A DNA stretch of 64,000 bases, from positions 1,674,001 to 1,738,000 of the forward strand of contig JAEOAD010000240.1 in assembly GCA_036365145.1 (NCBI GenBank), written 5' to 3'. The notes under the pieces were generated by a model, which was not told the DNA's origin, did no database searches, and saw only the letters and a program-made list of their open reading frames with translations. Position numbers and translations under genes: made by a program. Of the stretch, positions 32,331 through 44,269 are shown piece by piece; the stretch's first letter is position 1, and every line of letters begins with the position of its first letter. This stretch comes from Orientallactaga sibirica (taxonomy: Eukaryota; Chordata; Mammalia; Rodentia; Dipodidae).

Positions 32331-32508
32331 TGGGTTTTTTTTGTTGTTTTTTTGTTTTGTTTTGTTTTTTCGAGATAGGGTCTCACTCTGGCCCAGGCTG
32401 ACCTGGAATTCACTATGTAGTCTCAGGGTGGCCTCGAACTCACAGCGATCCTCCTACCTCTGCCTCCCAAGTGCTGGGATCAAAGGCCTGCGCCACCATG
32501 CCCGGATT
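32331..32508 (-). mobile_element. B1 SINE
   Basis: TTTGTTTTGTTTTG tail, CGAGATAGGGTCTCACTCTG, GTGGCCTCGAACTCACAGCG and CGCCACCATGCCCGG. GTCTAGTGTTTTTT before (32319-32331) and GTCTAGTTTTTT after (32511-32522) give an approximate target duplication. Little diverged, so fairly young. Confidence 0.94.
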
Positions 32509-32522
32509 AGGTCTAGTTTTTT

Positions 32523-33446
32523 ACTCTACCGACAATCACATTTCAACTTTTGGCTTTGCTGGATGTCATTTGCTCAGGTCAGAATTTCCAACTGTGCAGT
32601 GTTAAACTCCGGACCAATATAGCACAGCTTTTTTAAGTGAGCTATTGATTTTAGACTTCTGTTAGACTCAAAGAAAATGAAGTTAGATCATTCAGAAGCA
32701 AGCAACTTCCAAAAATAAAGTTAAAGAACTTCATAGGTAACTAATTTTAACAAAGAAATATGTGGACATAGCTTAGGTAAGTAACATAAATGTAGATGTT
32801 TTTACACTGTTAAAATTGTAAGTTATTTACCATATTGAAACTACTGTTCAGCCCCTGATTTCTATTGTGGTGACCTTAGTCATATTGAATAATTGATATA
32901 CCTGAGGAAAAGAGCCCTCTTTAATAAATATGTCCCTACTGAGAATGAGAGTGCCAAGCTGGTACACAAGATCATATTCCTCAGAAGTGTCTTATAGTGT
33001 AAGTACTATCTATAAATGCTTTATAGAGAACCTTCTACAAGGTGCCAGCTGAGTACATGTGATTCAAATTTCCATTACATCAGTTTCAGTTCACATACCT
33101 TCCCCATTCACTCCTTTTGACTGTTATGTACTCATTCACTATTCTATTCATTATTCATTTATTCAGCAAATGTTTTAGGAATGCCTTCTCCTGTCCTAGT
33201 AGAAATTGTTCTACTAGTTGTGAAATCCACCTGAGTTAATAAAGACAATTTTCTTTTTCCTACCCCTTCCAAGCTTTCAGGTAAGAGAAGGAGTGTAACA
33301 GGGAAAGAGATCCTATGACTCTGAGAGCACAAATCTAAGAGCCTCATTTATTATTGCACCAAACTTTCACTACACAAACATTTCCTTCTCCTCTGTCTTC
33401 TTCTCTACTTCTCCACCTACTATCTTCTTCTCCATCTATTGTGAGG
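32523..33446. other. intron, no recognised feature
   Basis: Unique-looking. CATTCACTATTCTATTCATT and TTATTCAGCAAATGTTTTAG near 33130 resemble an old L2/MIR-like element but are too short to assign. Confidence 0.45.
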
Positions 33447-33451
33447 CCTAC

Positions 33452-33992
33452 TGTGGTCATTTGAATGTGAATGTATGTCCCTCATACATTGACTAAGGTT
33501 AAGCTTCCTGCTTAGGTTTCTAGTAGCCTGCAGGAACAGTCTTAAAGTTGGTAAAGCTTAATATGGGGACCTTTGAATTTGGACTAAATGTAGTTTTCAT
33601 TGTAAGTTAGTCATGAGTCAGTCTGTGGGGGCTGGGTGAACTGTGGTGGCTTGAATGTGAATGTATACACCCAATAGCCTCAGGTATTTTTGATTAAGTT
33701 TAAGCTTTCTGCTTAAGTCTCCAGCAGCCTGCTAGTGGAAGTACCACTGTAGATGGATCTGATTCTAGCCTAAAGGTGTGTGTAGAGCAGTTTGAGTTCT
33801 GGTAGTTCCTGCTTGCTGCTTATTGGTGTTTGCTGCTGCATTTGTTTCTCTCTGCTTAGATATATGGAAGTAAGCAGCTTCTACCATAGATAGAACCTCC
33901 CCTGGTTTTGTAAGCTTGAAAAAAAATCCCTTCCTCCCATAAACTGTGTCTGTTTAGATGTTCATCCCAGAAATGAGGAACTGTCTATAACA
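33452..33992 (+). mobile_element. internally deleted MaLR element with two LTR pieces
   Basis: 33452-33540 is the start of an LTR (TGTGGTCATTTGAATGTGAA), 33541-33641 is the 3' end of the internal region (TAAAGTTGGTAAAGCTTAAT, GGGGACCTTTGAATTTGGAC, GGGGGCTGGGTGAAC), and 33642-33992 is a full 3' LTR (TGTGGTGGCTTGAATGTGAA ... CTGTCTATAACA). A 5-base target duplication CCTAC lies at 33447-33451 and 33993-33997. No coding capacity. Confidence 0.9.
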
Positions 33993-33997
33993 CCTAC

Positions 33998-34334
33998 CTT
34001 TCCTAATAGTTCACAGCAGAATTCATAGGAAGTAGTTAGGATCAATATACTAATGTCTACTGGTCTGTCCTTGAACTTCCTTGCATGTACACATGTTCTC
34101 TGCACCAGAACCCAAACTTGGATGTAAGAAAAATGCTATCTGCTTCTTGAGTCCCCAAAAACCCACCCCACTATCTCCTTAGGGAATACTATACAGACAG
34201 CACCCCCCGTTCTTTATTTAGATTTAGCCATTGTGATTTCTTATACTGGGTTTCTATTAGATACACCATTGTATATTTTCATTAATATTAATGACTTCCA
34301 ACATCTTTTTGAATCTTCATTTCTATTATCAATA
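33998..34334. other. intron, no recognised feature
   Basis: Unique-looking; nothing supported. Confidence 0.45.
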
Positions 34335-34638
34335 TGTGTGTGTGTTCATGTGTTTGTGGGTACACATGTATATGTAGGCCAAAGGATAACCTTGAGTGTC
34401 ATCCTCAGGAAAAGCTCAACCTTCTGTGAAACAGGGTCTCTCATTGACCTGGAGATCACCAACTAGTCTAGAACTGGATGGCCATCAAGCCCCAGAGATC
34501 TTCCTTTCTCCCTCTCCTCCTAGCTGGGATTACAGGACCACACCACTACAACTAATATTTTTATGTGAGACCTAGGGATTGAACTAGATCCTCATGATAG
34601 TGAGGCAAACATTTTACCAACTGAACTATCTCAGACCC
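34335..34638 (-). mobile_element. B4-family SINE
   Basis: TG-rich tail side (TGTGTGTGTTCATGTG), then GAAACAGGGTCTCTCATTGA, TAGCTGGGATTACAGGACC, and at the right GGGATTGAACTAGATCCTCA and ACTGAACTATCTCAGACCC, the rc of the tRNA-like head. On the minus strand: ID-like head, B1-like middle, CA-rich tail. Confidence 0.8.
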
Positions 34639-36639
34639 ATATAGCACTAACTTTTTAATTATTATGAATTCTTTGAACAATTCTTTATTTCATCTTTTTA
34701 AAATTTATACTCAAATACTGGGTGTAGATCTATTTGTGGTTTCACCTAATAAGACAAAAAATGTGTTTTCCTCTAGCCAGGTTATTGGCAACAACATCAC
34801 CCTTTGCATCTATTGTTACCTATCACAGTTAGCATTTATCAGGCTAACATAGAAAACATACATTAGCAAGGTAGAAGTTTAATTTGGTTATAGAGGATAT
34901 TGACTCATACAAAGTTGTCTCCAATTAAAGCTCACGAATGTCTATTGGGAGTAGTGTATGCCCAACATCATGTGAGATGTAGTTGCCTGTCTGACTTCAC
35001 ATGGGTTCTAGCTCTGCTATGACAAGCCATGTCACCTCTCTTTTAGACTGCTGCTGCTATCCCCTAAGATGCTTTCTATCTCTGATGCCTACTGTACTTT
35101 TATCATAGTCACACAGCTTTCAAAACTTTATTTGCTGTAATCCAAAGTGCAGTAGAAAATGAGGCACTGCATGATCATATAAACCTTTCTTCATTTATGA
35201 TTCTAATTGAAATGAGGATTTAAAAACAAGTTTGAGAAGGAATTGAATAATAAAAAGTGATTATTTTCCATATTCACTGAAATCAACATGAATTTCTATG
35301 TGTCATTCTGAGAAAGGGAATGGAGTCTTTTAAAAAGTGTTCAAAAAATCTCAAAATCAGGGCAGTAGGATGTTGCTATTCCTGTTAATTAGGCTGTCTA
35401 CTTAGGAAAAGAGGCCAAAAATATTATATGCTAATTTTTATCCTCTGAGCAGAGTCTCTTCTCAAGTGTAAGCCAAGTTTTTTCTTTTTAATGTCAGTAG
35501 AAGACTCTGGTCCTCAAGTAGAGAGATAAAAATATTTAATATTTTAAGTAGAAATTGTAAGAAATGACTTTTGTTGCTACTATACTCTATATACAGCTTT
35601 ATTGCTAACTCAATTACTGCTGAATTATTAGCTATTGCCAATTGCTAAATCCTATTCATCTTTTAATATAGAACTTCCAATTAAAGTCAATTAGATTTGA
35701 TTAAGAATTAAAATTATAAACTATTTCAATAATAAATCATGGAAACAACTAAATGCCTTTGTTGGATAGCTTCTAAAGCAGATTCCTACTCTACAATAGT
35801 TGCTGAATATTAGAAAGGAATCATGAATGGTGAAGAGCCCTTGAGACAATTTAGAGATGACAGTGCTGGAAACAGTTTTAAAATTTATTGTTAGTTTTCA
35901 ATTACTCAAGTAACACATCATTATATATGTTTTATGTAAATATAAATATTGCAAATACAGGCACAAATATTTTAAAATGATAGTGATTCCTAACTTACCA
36001 CATGAATCCCACTCTCTTCTTCAAAAGAAACCATTGTTAAAATATTTTTATTTACCATTAATGGCATTTTCCTATGAATTTTCAATCCATTTAAATAGTT
36101 ATATGTTTTCATGTAAGTGTTAGAAAGGTTCAGGTTAAGCTTGCTATTTATCACTTGCTAATTAATTATGATAGAAAATTTCTTTCTCAATACATATACA
36201 TGTACTTTATAGTTTTGATTTCTATAATAGTATTAATAAGTTCAAAATTAGTGGTCAAATGTTGGTTGCAGGACACTTGAAAAATCAAGCTGGAAGCCTT
36301 CTCCCTACTGGAAAGTTAGCACAATTTTGGAAAGTGCTGTTCAGGGTTCAGGAGGAGAAAAGAGTCATTAGTCTTCAACATTGGACCCTTTGAGCTACAC
36401 AACTGGCCAGTCAGGCAATATGTGCCCACCAGTGTAATAGTAGCATGACTGTTTTGGAGTAACCAGCTGATTGATTAGTTTTGAGGCTCGTTATACAGGA
36501 GGGAATTCATGCCTCATACTGAAAACTTAGTCAAAAGCTTATGGCTTGAAAGTTTATAGTCTCTAGGAGGTAAGCTACTACTGTTGTTTGCTGAATGGAT
36601 ATATTATACTCCAAATATTTATGTTTATGCCCATAGATT
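34639..36639. other. 2 kb unique intron
   Basis: No recognised repeat or gene. The part 35560-35770 is AT-rich with several TAATTA/ATTA words and no low-complexity runs; a conserved-element candidate only by appearance. Confidence 0.45.
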
Positions 36640-37112
36640 AGTACTGCTTTCCTTTTTTGTCAGAGAAGCTGCTTTTTGTAGATGGCAATGACTACCTGGG
36701 AGATGCAAAACACATCAAAGTACTGAGAATAAGTGACAATGAAGTGCACAGAATCAATGAGATATGTCAATCACATCCTTCAAGGCTCAGAGACCATTGC
36801 AGAAGATAGGGCAAAAAGGACGTAACAGCCAGAAAATAGGGAGGGAGGAGTGTTTTGGCACATGATCATCTGGATGTAACCTCATAGCAGCTGTCATATT
36901 GTCAATATTGGGTCCATCAAAATGTCATCATGGATAACAGAGGAAGGCAAAACAAAAAAACATCTATCAAAATACAAGAGGGTTAGCTGAAATGGAAGGG
37001 GGCTTCAGTTGAAGGGATACAGGAAAAAGAGGACAAAAGAAACTTAATGGGAGTGGATTTTGACTGAAATATGCTATGCACATGTCTGAAAATTATCAAT
37101 AAATTTTTTAAT
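36640..37112 (+). mobile_element. possible L1 3' UTR, + strand
   Basis: Ends with CATGTCTGAAAATTATCAAT and AAATTTTTTAATAATG, like rodent L1 tails, after GAGTGGATTTTGACTGAAAT. No ORF2 sequence is attached. Could also be another non-LTR or unassigned repeat. Confidence 0.4.
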
Positions 37113-37234
37113 AATGAAGAAAATGAATGATCATGCTGATTTTCATCTTGAATTATCTCGTCTATTTTGTAAGAAAATTCCTTGTAAAAATATCTTTGAA
37201 CACATTTAAGAATATCTTGTGGTTTAGATTTCTA

Positions 37235-37570
37235 AAAGAAATTTTTTCATGTGCATGTGTATATATGTTCATATGTGTGTGGGCATAATGAATGTGTAAG
37301 TACAGGTACACATACATGTGTGTACATAAATGTGGAGGCCAGAGGTTGTTGTGCATCTTCTTCAATTGCTTTCCATTGAATTTTTGAGATAGGGTGTCAT
37401 TCTGAACATAGAACTCATCTTTTGCCAGACTAGCTAGCCAGAGAGCTCCAGGAATCCCCCTGTTCTGGCTTCTCAAATGTTTGGATTACAGGCACAAAAC
37501 ATGATGCCTGGATTTTATGTAGCTGCTGAATATCCAAATTCAGGTCTTAATGCTCCATCTCCTCAGCCCC
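37235..37570 (-). mobile_element. B4-family SINE
   Basis: TG-rich tail (GTGTGTGGGC, CATACATGTGTGTAC), GTGGAGGCCAGAGGTTG, TTTTTGAGATAGGGTGTCAT, GGATTACAGGCACAAAACAT, and rc head TTCAGGTCTTAATGCTCC with CTCCTCAGCCCC. Same order as 34335-34638. Confidence 0.8.
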
Positions 37571-37865
37571 ACAGGTTTCTAAAAATTTAAATGCTGAGCC
37601 AATGGACGTTGTAAATATTGGTGTCACCAGATTCTACCTCCCCTCTATCCCTTCCACAGGAAAGGCAATAAAAAGTCTAAAAGCCTATGAACAGTATTTG
37701 AAAAATCCTGTTTCCCTATTTATCTTTCATTATTTAATATTATCATTATTTTTCACTCTGAAAGATGAATACTATCGCACCTTAAATTTCATTTTCTTAA
37801 ATACTAGTGAAATGTTTATTACTAAGATGAAAAACCTTTCCAAGCCTGACATAAAAATGTGCCAC
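37571..37865. other. intron, no recognised feature
   Basis: The 94-codon + frame at 37602-37886 has no family likeness and enters the next SINE. Confidence 0.45.
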
Positions 37866-37997
37866 AAGGACTGGAGGATTGCTTAGGGATTAAGGCACTT
37901 GCCTGCAAAACCAGAATCCATATAAGCCAGATGCACAAGGGGTGCATGCATCTGGAGTTTGTTTATAGCAGCTGGAGGCCTGGCATGCCCATTCTCA

Positions 37998-38048
<51 letters not shown>

Positions 38049-38090
38049 CCCAAATTAAATAAATTAAATTAAATATAAAAATTTATTAAA
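37866..38090 (+). mobile_element. B2-like tRNA SINE with long (TC)n tail
   Basis: AGGACTGGAGGATTGCTTAG head, TTGCCTGCAAAACCAGAATC, CCAGATGCACAAGGGGTGCA, GGCATGCCCATTCTC, then about 22 TC units (38003-38046) and AAATTAAATAAATT. Part of the tRNA-like region is deleted. Confidence 0.92.
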
Positions 38091-39124
38091 AATACAACGA
38101 TACAATGATAGTCACTCACACTGTCATTCTTGGTTTAAGAGTCCATTCCAGTGTGCTCCTTTCCTCTTCCTTCCCCTCAGTCTCCTGTTTCTGTTTCCTC
38201 ATGAGTTAGTCCAAAGAAGGTAGAACAAATGATCCCCATGATGTCTTCCTCTGGAAGAAGACCTCTGCCAGAACAGATAACAATACTGGAATTCATATCA
38301 CCCATGAGCCATTTATAGAAATGTAATTAGTAGGGCTACCCAAGCCAAGTATTCTGTACTGCCATAAACACAGCTTGTGATCACAGAAAGGACATCAGTA
38401 ATAATTTTCAGGGTCTTTTGTAAATCAAAGCCCTTGAGCAAGGGCTTTATCAGACTTTTCACTCAAAAACTAATTTTTTGTTTTGCTTAGAAGGCAGAAT
38501 AGGAAGGAAGACTGTTGAGTATTTTCCAACATTTGGCGTTTGGATCCCAGAGGAAGAGGCTTTCCCATGTTGAATAGGAAGAGTGAACTAGAGAGACACA
38601 AAAGAATTTTATTAAGTATCAGTGCAAAATTATGCCCCTCAACCAAGTATATGCTGTCTGTCTTTACAGCACCATTTCTCTTAACAAGGATTTCTATACT
38701 CATTTGACAATTTTATTAATGTTAATCAAAAGTGAAGTAAGTTTAGTATGTGTGCTTCTTAGGAGAATCAATAATGGTATCTACTATGGTTTGCATCCCT
38801 TCCCCAATCAGGTCACTTAATATCCCTGTATTACAGATTTCCTGGCTCAATAAATTGGGATGTTTATCAAACAAAAGTATTTTATTACCTTATATTGATC
38901 ATTATATGTACTCATAGTTATGAGTTTTTAACTGATGGTTTCATTAAGATGTAATCCCAGATTATATTGAATTGACAGTACTCAATTATGTGTGACTTTT
39001 TTAAGATTGGTTGTTAATGTTTTTTAAGCTAGATCTCTGAATAAAATTAGTACATTTGAGATGAGTAGAATTTTCTGAAACTACAGGTGAAACATTAGTT
39101 CATTGAATGTTAATAAAGACACAA

Positions 39125-39166
<42 letters not shown>

Positions 39167-39289
39167 CAAAGTTAGCAAGGGAGAAGTAAATGTTGCCCAG
39201 TGAGTGTTTGACTTTATAACCATGTTATGCTCAGTCAAGTATCATCCAAAGGGAAAAGAACAAAGAAATAAGAATATACAACACATGGC
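38091..39289. other. intron, unique apart from a CA run
   Basis: No gene or element recognised. A (CA)n run of about 19 units lies at 39127-39164. Confidence 0.5.
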
Positions 39290-39627
39290 ATCATCTTTAA
39301 GCCCTCATCAACCCTATACATTATTTTCTAGATGAAGTACCCAAGGAATCAAGATGTTAAGTAACTGATCAAAAATTATACAGAGGGGCTGGAGAGATGG
39401 CTTGACAATTAAGGCACTTGCCTGTCAAGCCAAAGAACCCAGGTTTTATTCTCCAGTACCCACATAAGACAGATGCACAAGGTGGCACATGTATCTGGCA
39501 TTTGTTTGCAGTGGCTAGAGGTCCTGACATGCCCATTCTCTCCCTCCCTCCCTCCCTACCTCTCTCTCTCTCTCTCCCCCTTTCTCTCTCTCTCTCTCAA
39601 ATAAATTAAAAGAAATTATACAGTGTC
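39290..39627 (+). mobile_element. possible MIR SINE interrupted by a younger SINE
   Basis: TTTAAGCCCTCATCAACCC, TTATTTTCTAGATGAAGTAC and TTAAGTAACTGATCAAAAAT fit the + strand MIR order up to 39383. The rest resumes after the insert at 39384-39612. Confidence 0.5.
39384..39612 (+). mobile_element. B2-like tRNA SINE
   Basis: GGGGCTGGAGAGATGGCTTG head, AGCCAAAGAACCCAGGTTTT, GCACAAGGTGGCACATGTA, CATGCCCATTCTCTCC and a pyrimidine tail. Perfect 11-base target duplication AAATTATACAG (39373-39383 and 39613-39623). Confidence 0.95.
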
Positions 39628-39768
39628 TTGTGCACAAAATGGTGCATGTGTCTAGAGTTTGTTTGCAGTGACTAGAGGGCCTGGCTTGCCCATTCTCTCT
39701 GTGTCTCTTCTCTCTCCCTCTTTTCTCTCTCTGCTTGCAGATAAATAAATAAGAACATTATTTTAAAA
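39628..39768 (+). mobile_element. 5'-truncated B2-like tRNA SINE
   Basis: Begins inside the body (CTTGTGCACAAAATGGTGCA), then GGCTTGCCCATTCTCTCTG, a pyrimidine tail and GATAAATAAATAAG. The tRNA-like head is missing. It lies 4 bases after the previous SINE's target duplication. Confidence 0.88.
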
Positions 39769-39834
39769 AATTAAGCCTGGTACACAATAAAAATCATAAT
39801 TTTCTGAACATCCCAGAACATTAAGGTTGAAAAG

Positions 39835-40240
39835 AAACTTTATTTATTTATATTATTCTAATGTTACATTCATATTGGTGACTCCATTATCCTCCTTCCT
39901 GTCCTCCCCCTTCCAAAGGGACTCTCATCAGTGGGGAATGTGGGTCATGCATTGTGGGGATAGTCAAGAGTTATGGAGGATAGGCCAAGTCTCTGTGCAT
40001 AATGACCCAACTTGTGGCTCTAACACTCTTTCCGCCCCCTCTTCCGTGAATTTCCCTGTGCCACATTGGGATCATTTTAGTTCTACTTCAGTGATGAGGT
40101 TTTGGGAGCCTCTGTGTCTCTGGATTCTGGCTTAGTAGGAGTTGGATGTTCTCTGTGTTTATCTCCTTCAGCCTTTTTCTGGTGTCATGTTCACCAAGAA
40201 AACTGTACTCTTGCCCTTTTCCTGCATTACTCTATGGTTT
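39835..40240 (-). mobile_element. L1 3' UTR fragment
   Basis: TTATTTATTTATATTATTC tail side, CCTCCTTCCTGTCCTCCCCC, CACTCTTTCCGCCCCCTCTT, TCCCTGTGCCACATTGGG, parallel to 54.2-54.8 kb. It continues no further than about 40240. Confidence 0.6.
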
Positions 40241-40439
40241 GAAAAGAAACTTTTGAAATGTGCAAACACCCATTACCTGAGGGGAAAATCCACACGTTCT
40301 CTCATTCCTGACAGATGAAAAATGGGGAATTTCACCAGAGACCAGGAGATTATTTTTTAAATATACAATTGGGAATTATGGGGAAAATCACAGTACATAA
40401 ATGAAAAATGCAAGACTCAGTAAAGGAAAGAATCTGAAG

Positions 40440-40970
40440 GTAAATAAAAACCAAGTATCTAACCACACAAAAAGATGGCAGCATGAGGAAGACAGAGTAG
40501 ACTTTACAGTGAGCATTGGACGATATGAAACAATCAAGCAACACAAGTAGCTGGACTCTGGAAGAAAAGGAGATACTGAAGAAGATAATCAAAGAAATGA
40601 TATCTGAGAACTTTGCAAATTAATTAAAAGATATCACATAGTTCCAAGAGGCTCAGAATATCTCTGACAGGAGAAATGCAAAGAAAATCGCACCTGGGTA
40701 TGTCAGAGTAAACTGCTAAAAAAAAAAAAAAAAAAAAAAAGTAAATAGAAAAGCTTAAGAACAGAAAAAGAAATAGATTACATGGTGAGAGAAAAAATAT
40801 ATTTCTTACCAGAAAGAGAAAAAAAGAAGTGAATATAACAGAACTTTAAAGTTCCTGAATTAAAAACCATCATAATAAAGATCTATAAACAATTCAAGTA
40901 TCCTTTAAGCAATAGGGCAGGTAAGAATCATATAGTTAGTAAGAAACAGACTCACATTTGAACCAGAGCT
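40440..40970 (+). mobile_element. ancient L1-like fragment
   Basis: AAAAGATATCACATAGTTCC, GAAATGCAAAGAAAATCGCA, CCTGGGTATGTCAGAGTAAA and CTGCTAAAA followed by A23 (40718-40740) resemble old L1M sequence. Diverged; orientation inferred from word order. Confidence 0.4.
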
Positions 40971-41055
40971 CAAGAAATGGTAAAACTACTTCTATAGTAA
41001 GGCTAGCCTTTCAGTATTTCACTTTGACTAATTTTATTATAAAAATAAAGATCTG

Positions 41056-41249
41056 GGCTAAGGGATAGCTTAGGGTTAAAGCCTAAGGACCCAGATTCAA
41101 TTCCCCAGTACCTACATAAGTCAGATGCACAAGGTGGCACATGCATCTGGAGTTCGTTTGCAGTAGCTGGAGGCCCTGGCATGCCTATTTCCTTGCTTTC
41201 TGCATCTTTGTCTCTCAAATTAATTAATTAATTAAATATTTTAAAAGAC
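41056..41249 (+). mobile_element. B2-like tRNA SINE with deleted head
   Basis: GGCTAAGGGATAGCTTAGGG, GCCTAAGGACCCAGATTCAA, CACAAGGTGGCACATGCATC and GGCATGCCTATTTCC. The segment between the A-box region and AAGCC is missing. 9-base target duplication AAAGATCTG (41047-41055 and 41250-41258). Confidence 0.9.
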
Positions 41250-41258
41250 AAAGATCTG

Positions 41259-42918
41259 ATTTTAAAATTCTATTAATATAGAAGCATAACAAAATAAAAT
41301 TTACCAACTTCCTGTGGACTGAAATTGGCAAATTAGACATTAAGGACAAACTCATTTTCCCTGATCTCATTTCTCATGTGTAGCATGCAAAAAATCATAG
41401 TGAGGCTATTTGCAAAACTTTTTAAAATTACAGTTGAGGCAGGAGGATGGGTCAAAATCTTTACTAGCAACCAAAGTAAGAAATTTAACCCCTTTTGCTT
41501 TCCAATTCAAGGAAAAGCACCAGAAAGGATAAGGTGCCCTGATTTATCAATTTACCCCAACAACAGTAACATTAGTATTTGGTATATAAAAGGGCAGTGT
41601 CCTAAGGCAGAAAGTAAAATGTCATATCTGAAGGTCAAGAGAGGAAGCTTGTTTTGACCAAATGTTTCAGGTCAGTTCCACTTGAGAAAGTATCTGACAT
41701 TACTATATTGTTTCTAGTTTGCTGATCTGATTTCTGAAAGGGCTAAAAGTGGAAAATAATTTTTCTTGTTTCTGTTGAAAATGAGTCAAATGAGGACTTT
41801 AATAGTCACATATTCCATGTGTATAGTCTTTTCTTCTATACCATCCTGGTAAGAATCTCAGAGTGTACATAAATATTTTGAACTTATCATATTCAATGCA
41901 TCCCTTCCATGGATAGCTTTTACTGTTATATTTCTTATAATGGATAAAAATATGCTCCTTTTAGCTCAGATATTCTTCCTAAATCACTTCTTTGGGCCCC
42001 ATACAATATCAAACCACACTCATACAAGATGGCCATCAATACAGTTTAAGGCAAACTACAAACACTCATTTTTATTTTTATGTTAAACATCCCAGATGTC
42101 ATCCCTGCCCATTCTAAGTACTCTTTTCTCAACATCTTCATTCAGCTTCCCTTTAAGAGAGACGTGTGTACGACTCTGCTATGCATACTTAGAGATTGGT
42201 CACTCCTCTCTTTTTCTAATGTTACACCCTTATTTATAAGTTTAAACTTGCATTTGATTCTATTTCCACTCACTATTCATTGCACGTAAATAATCCCAAA
42301 TAAAATGGTGATTGGTTTTCTTACATTCTCCTATATCCTAATTGTAGAAAAGCATTTTCCCAAGCTGCTTATTCCATTGCTTTAACTGATAATAAATGTT
42401 TTTGTGATACCTGACCAGAATTTCTTTCATAGTGTTATAAATTCACTTCTTTCTAATAATCTTTTCTATACCTCAAAGTCATCTTGAGTTATAGTAAAGC
42501 ACCAAAACCTTTGCATCTTGAAGATTGCTGCACACTTTTAAACCTTTCTTAATGTGTCCCATTTTCTATGGCTATCCTAGCTTTCCTACATGTCTGTAAA
42601 CTCTCTTTGATCTCTTTATAGACTCCAAAAATGTGAGACTCCGGGTTAAATACTGTTAAATATATTATGATTGACAAAGCTTCATCTTTCTGGAGGAAGT
42701 CTCCTTGTCCTTTGGCTATCTCAGGAAAAACTTATTTTATATTTCTTTGAATAAATCAAAACTTACTGGAATAGCCAAGAAAGTAGAGAAAATAGTCCAT
42801 CTATGACCCCAACCTCCAGTTAAACAATTCCCTTCCTGCTCCATGGAATGACTATTAGGTTCATTACGAACACTCTTAGAATGAAAAGGACTGAATGAGT
42901 TGATTTATTTGATCTTGT
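41259..42918. other. 1.7 kb unique intron
   Basis: No repeat recognised. The 93-codon + frame at 41376-41657 has no family likeness and no initiation or splicing context that would support a gene. Confidence 0.5.
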
Positions 42919-43024
42919 AGCTGGCCTGGTGTTGTATGCTTGTACTCTTAGCCACTGGGGAAGCTGAGGCAAGAGGATGGATCAAAACCACAAGTTCAAG
43001 GCTAGCCAGAGCAACCTAGCAAGA
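42919..43024 (+). mobile_element. old B1 SINE
   Basis: GCCTGGTGTTGTATGCTTGT, GGGAAGCTGAGGCAAGAGGA, AGTTCAAGGCTAGCCAGAGC and CTAGCAAGACTATATT follow B1 order. It runs into a microsatellite. Confidence 0.78.
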
Positions 43025-43030
43025 CTATAT

Positions 43031-43034
<4 letters not shown>

Positions 43035-43070
<36 letters not shown>

Positions 43071-43112
43071 TGTCTGTCTGTCTGTCTGTCTCTATCATCT
43101 GTCTGTCTAGTT
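43035..43112. repeat. (GT)n-(CTGT)n compound microsatellite
   Basis: About 17 GT units, then CTGT units to 43091, followed by a degenerate CTATCATCTGTCTGTC end. It grew from a B1 tail. Confidence 0.95.
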
Positions 43113-43620
43113 ATTTATATGTACTTAACAAAAGAAACCCAGTTGGTGTCAGGATAGATATCAGATTTCTCTCAGTGATGTCCCTCTCATCTTTTCCCAA
43201 GGATATTGCAGTACAATTGAGAGCATTGATTCAGCAAACATCCAGGTCAATGACTGGCATATAATTAGATTTGCCCATGGAGGTTCTTTGTCTCAGTCTC
43301 TCAAAACTAAGTAGATAATAGCCAAATAATTTTGAATATTTTCTTTAAGAATATTTCCATGGGGGGCCATAATGAAAAGACTGTATCCACATTTTTAAAA
43401 ACAAATGAAGACTTAAGTGTACATAGAAATGACTGAATGGGTTCATCTCTTCCCTAGAGATTAAGCTAACTGTGCCTCTTCATTAAAACTGTATATGTTC
43501 TTTCCCATAAACTAAGAACTAAGCAGAAACTGGCTAGAACCTGGCTTATTTCAAGAATTGTTGAGATGAAGGTCATTGCTTCATTTCTGTTTTTGTCCAT
43601 AAGGGAAGAGCTAGGGGCAT
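43113..43620. other. intron, no recognised feature
   Basis: Unique-looking; nothing supported. Confidence 0.45.
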
Positions 43621-43638
43621 GGCCCTGTCTGAGATTTT

Positions 43639-43925
43639 TTTTTTTAAACTTTTTATTTTTTATTATTTTTTTTGGAGAGAGACACAGAGAAATAGACACA
43701 CAGAGAGAGAGAGGAAGACAGAGATGGGCATGCCAGCAGTGTCTCAGCTGCTGCTAACAAAATCCAGATGTGTGCGCCCCCTTGTGGTCAACTGTGGCAT
43801 TGTGCCCTTGCGTCACTTTGCATCTGTCTAAACGTGGGACCTGGAGACTGGAAATGCTGGAGATTGGAACCAGTGTTCTTAGGCTTAGGAGGCAGGCACC
43901 TGAACTGCTACGCCATCTCTCCAGC
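43639..43925 (-). mobile_element. long-form tRNA SINE with internal duplication
   Basis: TTTTTATTATTTTTTTTGG tail, GATGGGCATGCCAGCAGTG, CGCCCCCTTGTGGTCAACTG, then GACCTGGAGACTGGAAATGC and GCTGGAGATTGGAACC in tandem, and rc head GCCATCTCTCCAGCC. Perfect 16-base target duplication CCCTGTCTGAGATTTT (43623-43638 and 43926-43941). Confidence 0.96.
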
Positions 43926-44269
43926 CCCTGTCTGAGATTTTGATCCAACTATAGCAGAACATTCAGCTCCAGGAATTTTTGACCATTGGCCCATGTAGAT
44001 ACATGTTTGGGATGAGAAGCCATATGGTTTATATGAGTTCTAAATGTGGAGATAAAATTAAATTTTAAGTAGTGATGTATTGTCAGTTTCCCTAAGAATT
44101 TGGAATAAGCAATTGCAGTTCCTCTGAAGGTACTTTAAAATTAGATCTCAAAGATTCCCTATAGATCCTGTTCTAAGAAATATAAACTGAGGTGCTTGGC
44201 TTTGTTTTTAATGATAAACTATCTGTGAAACAACCATGAACAAAATTCATCATAATAATAAACCACAGA

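Noticed and set aside
32260..32622. 120-codon plus-strand frame
   Set aside because: Its middle third is the minus-strand B1 at 32331-32508; no independent coding support.
41376..41657. 93-codon plus-strand frame in unique sequence
   Set aside because: No recognisable domain and no upstream promoter or splice signals; kept as unannotated intron.
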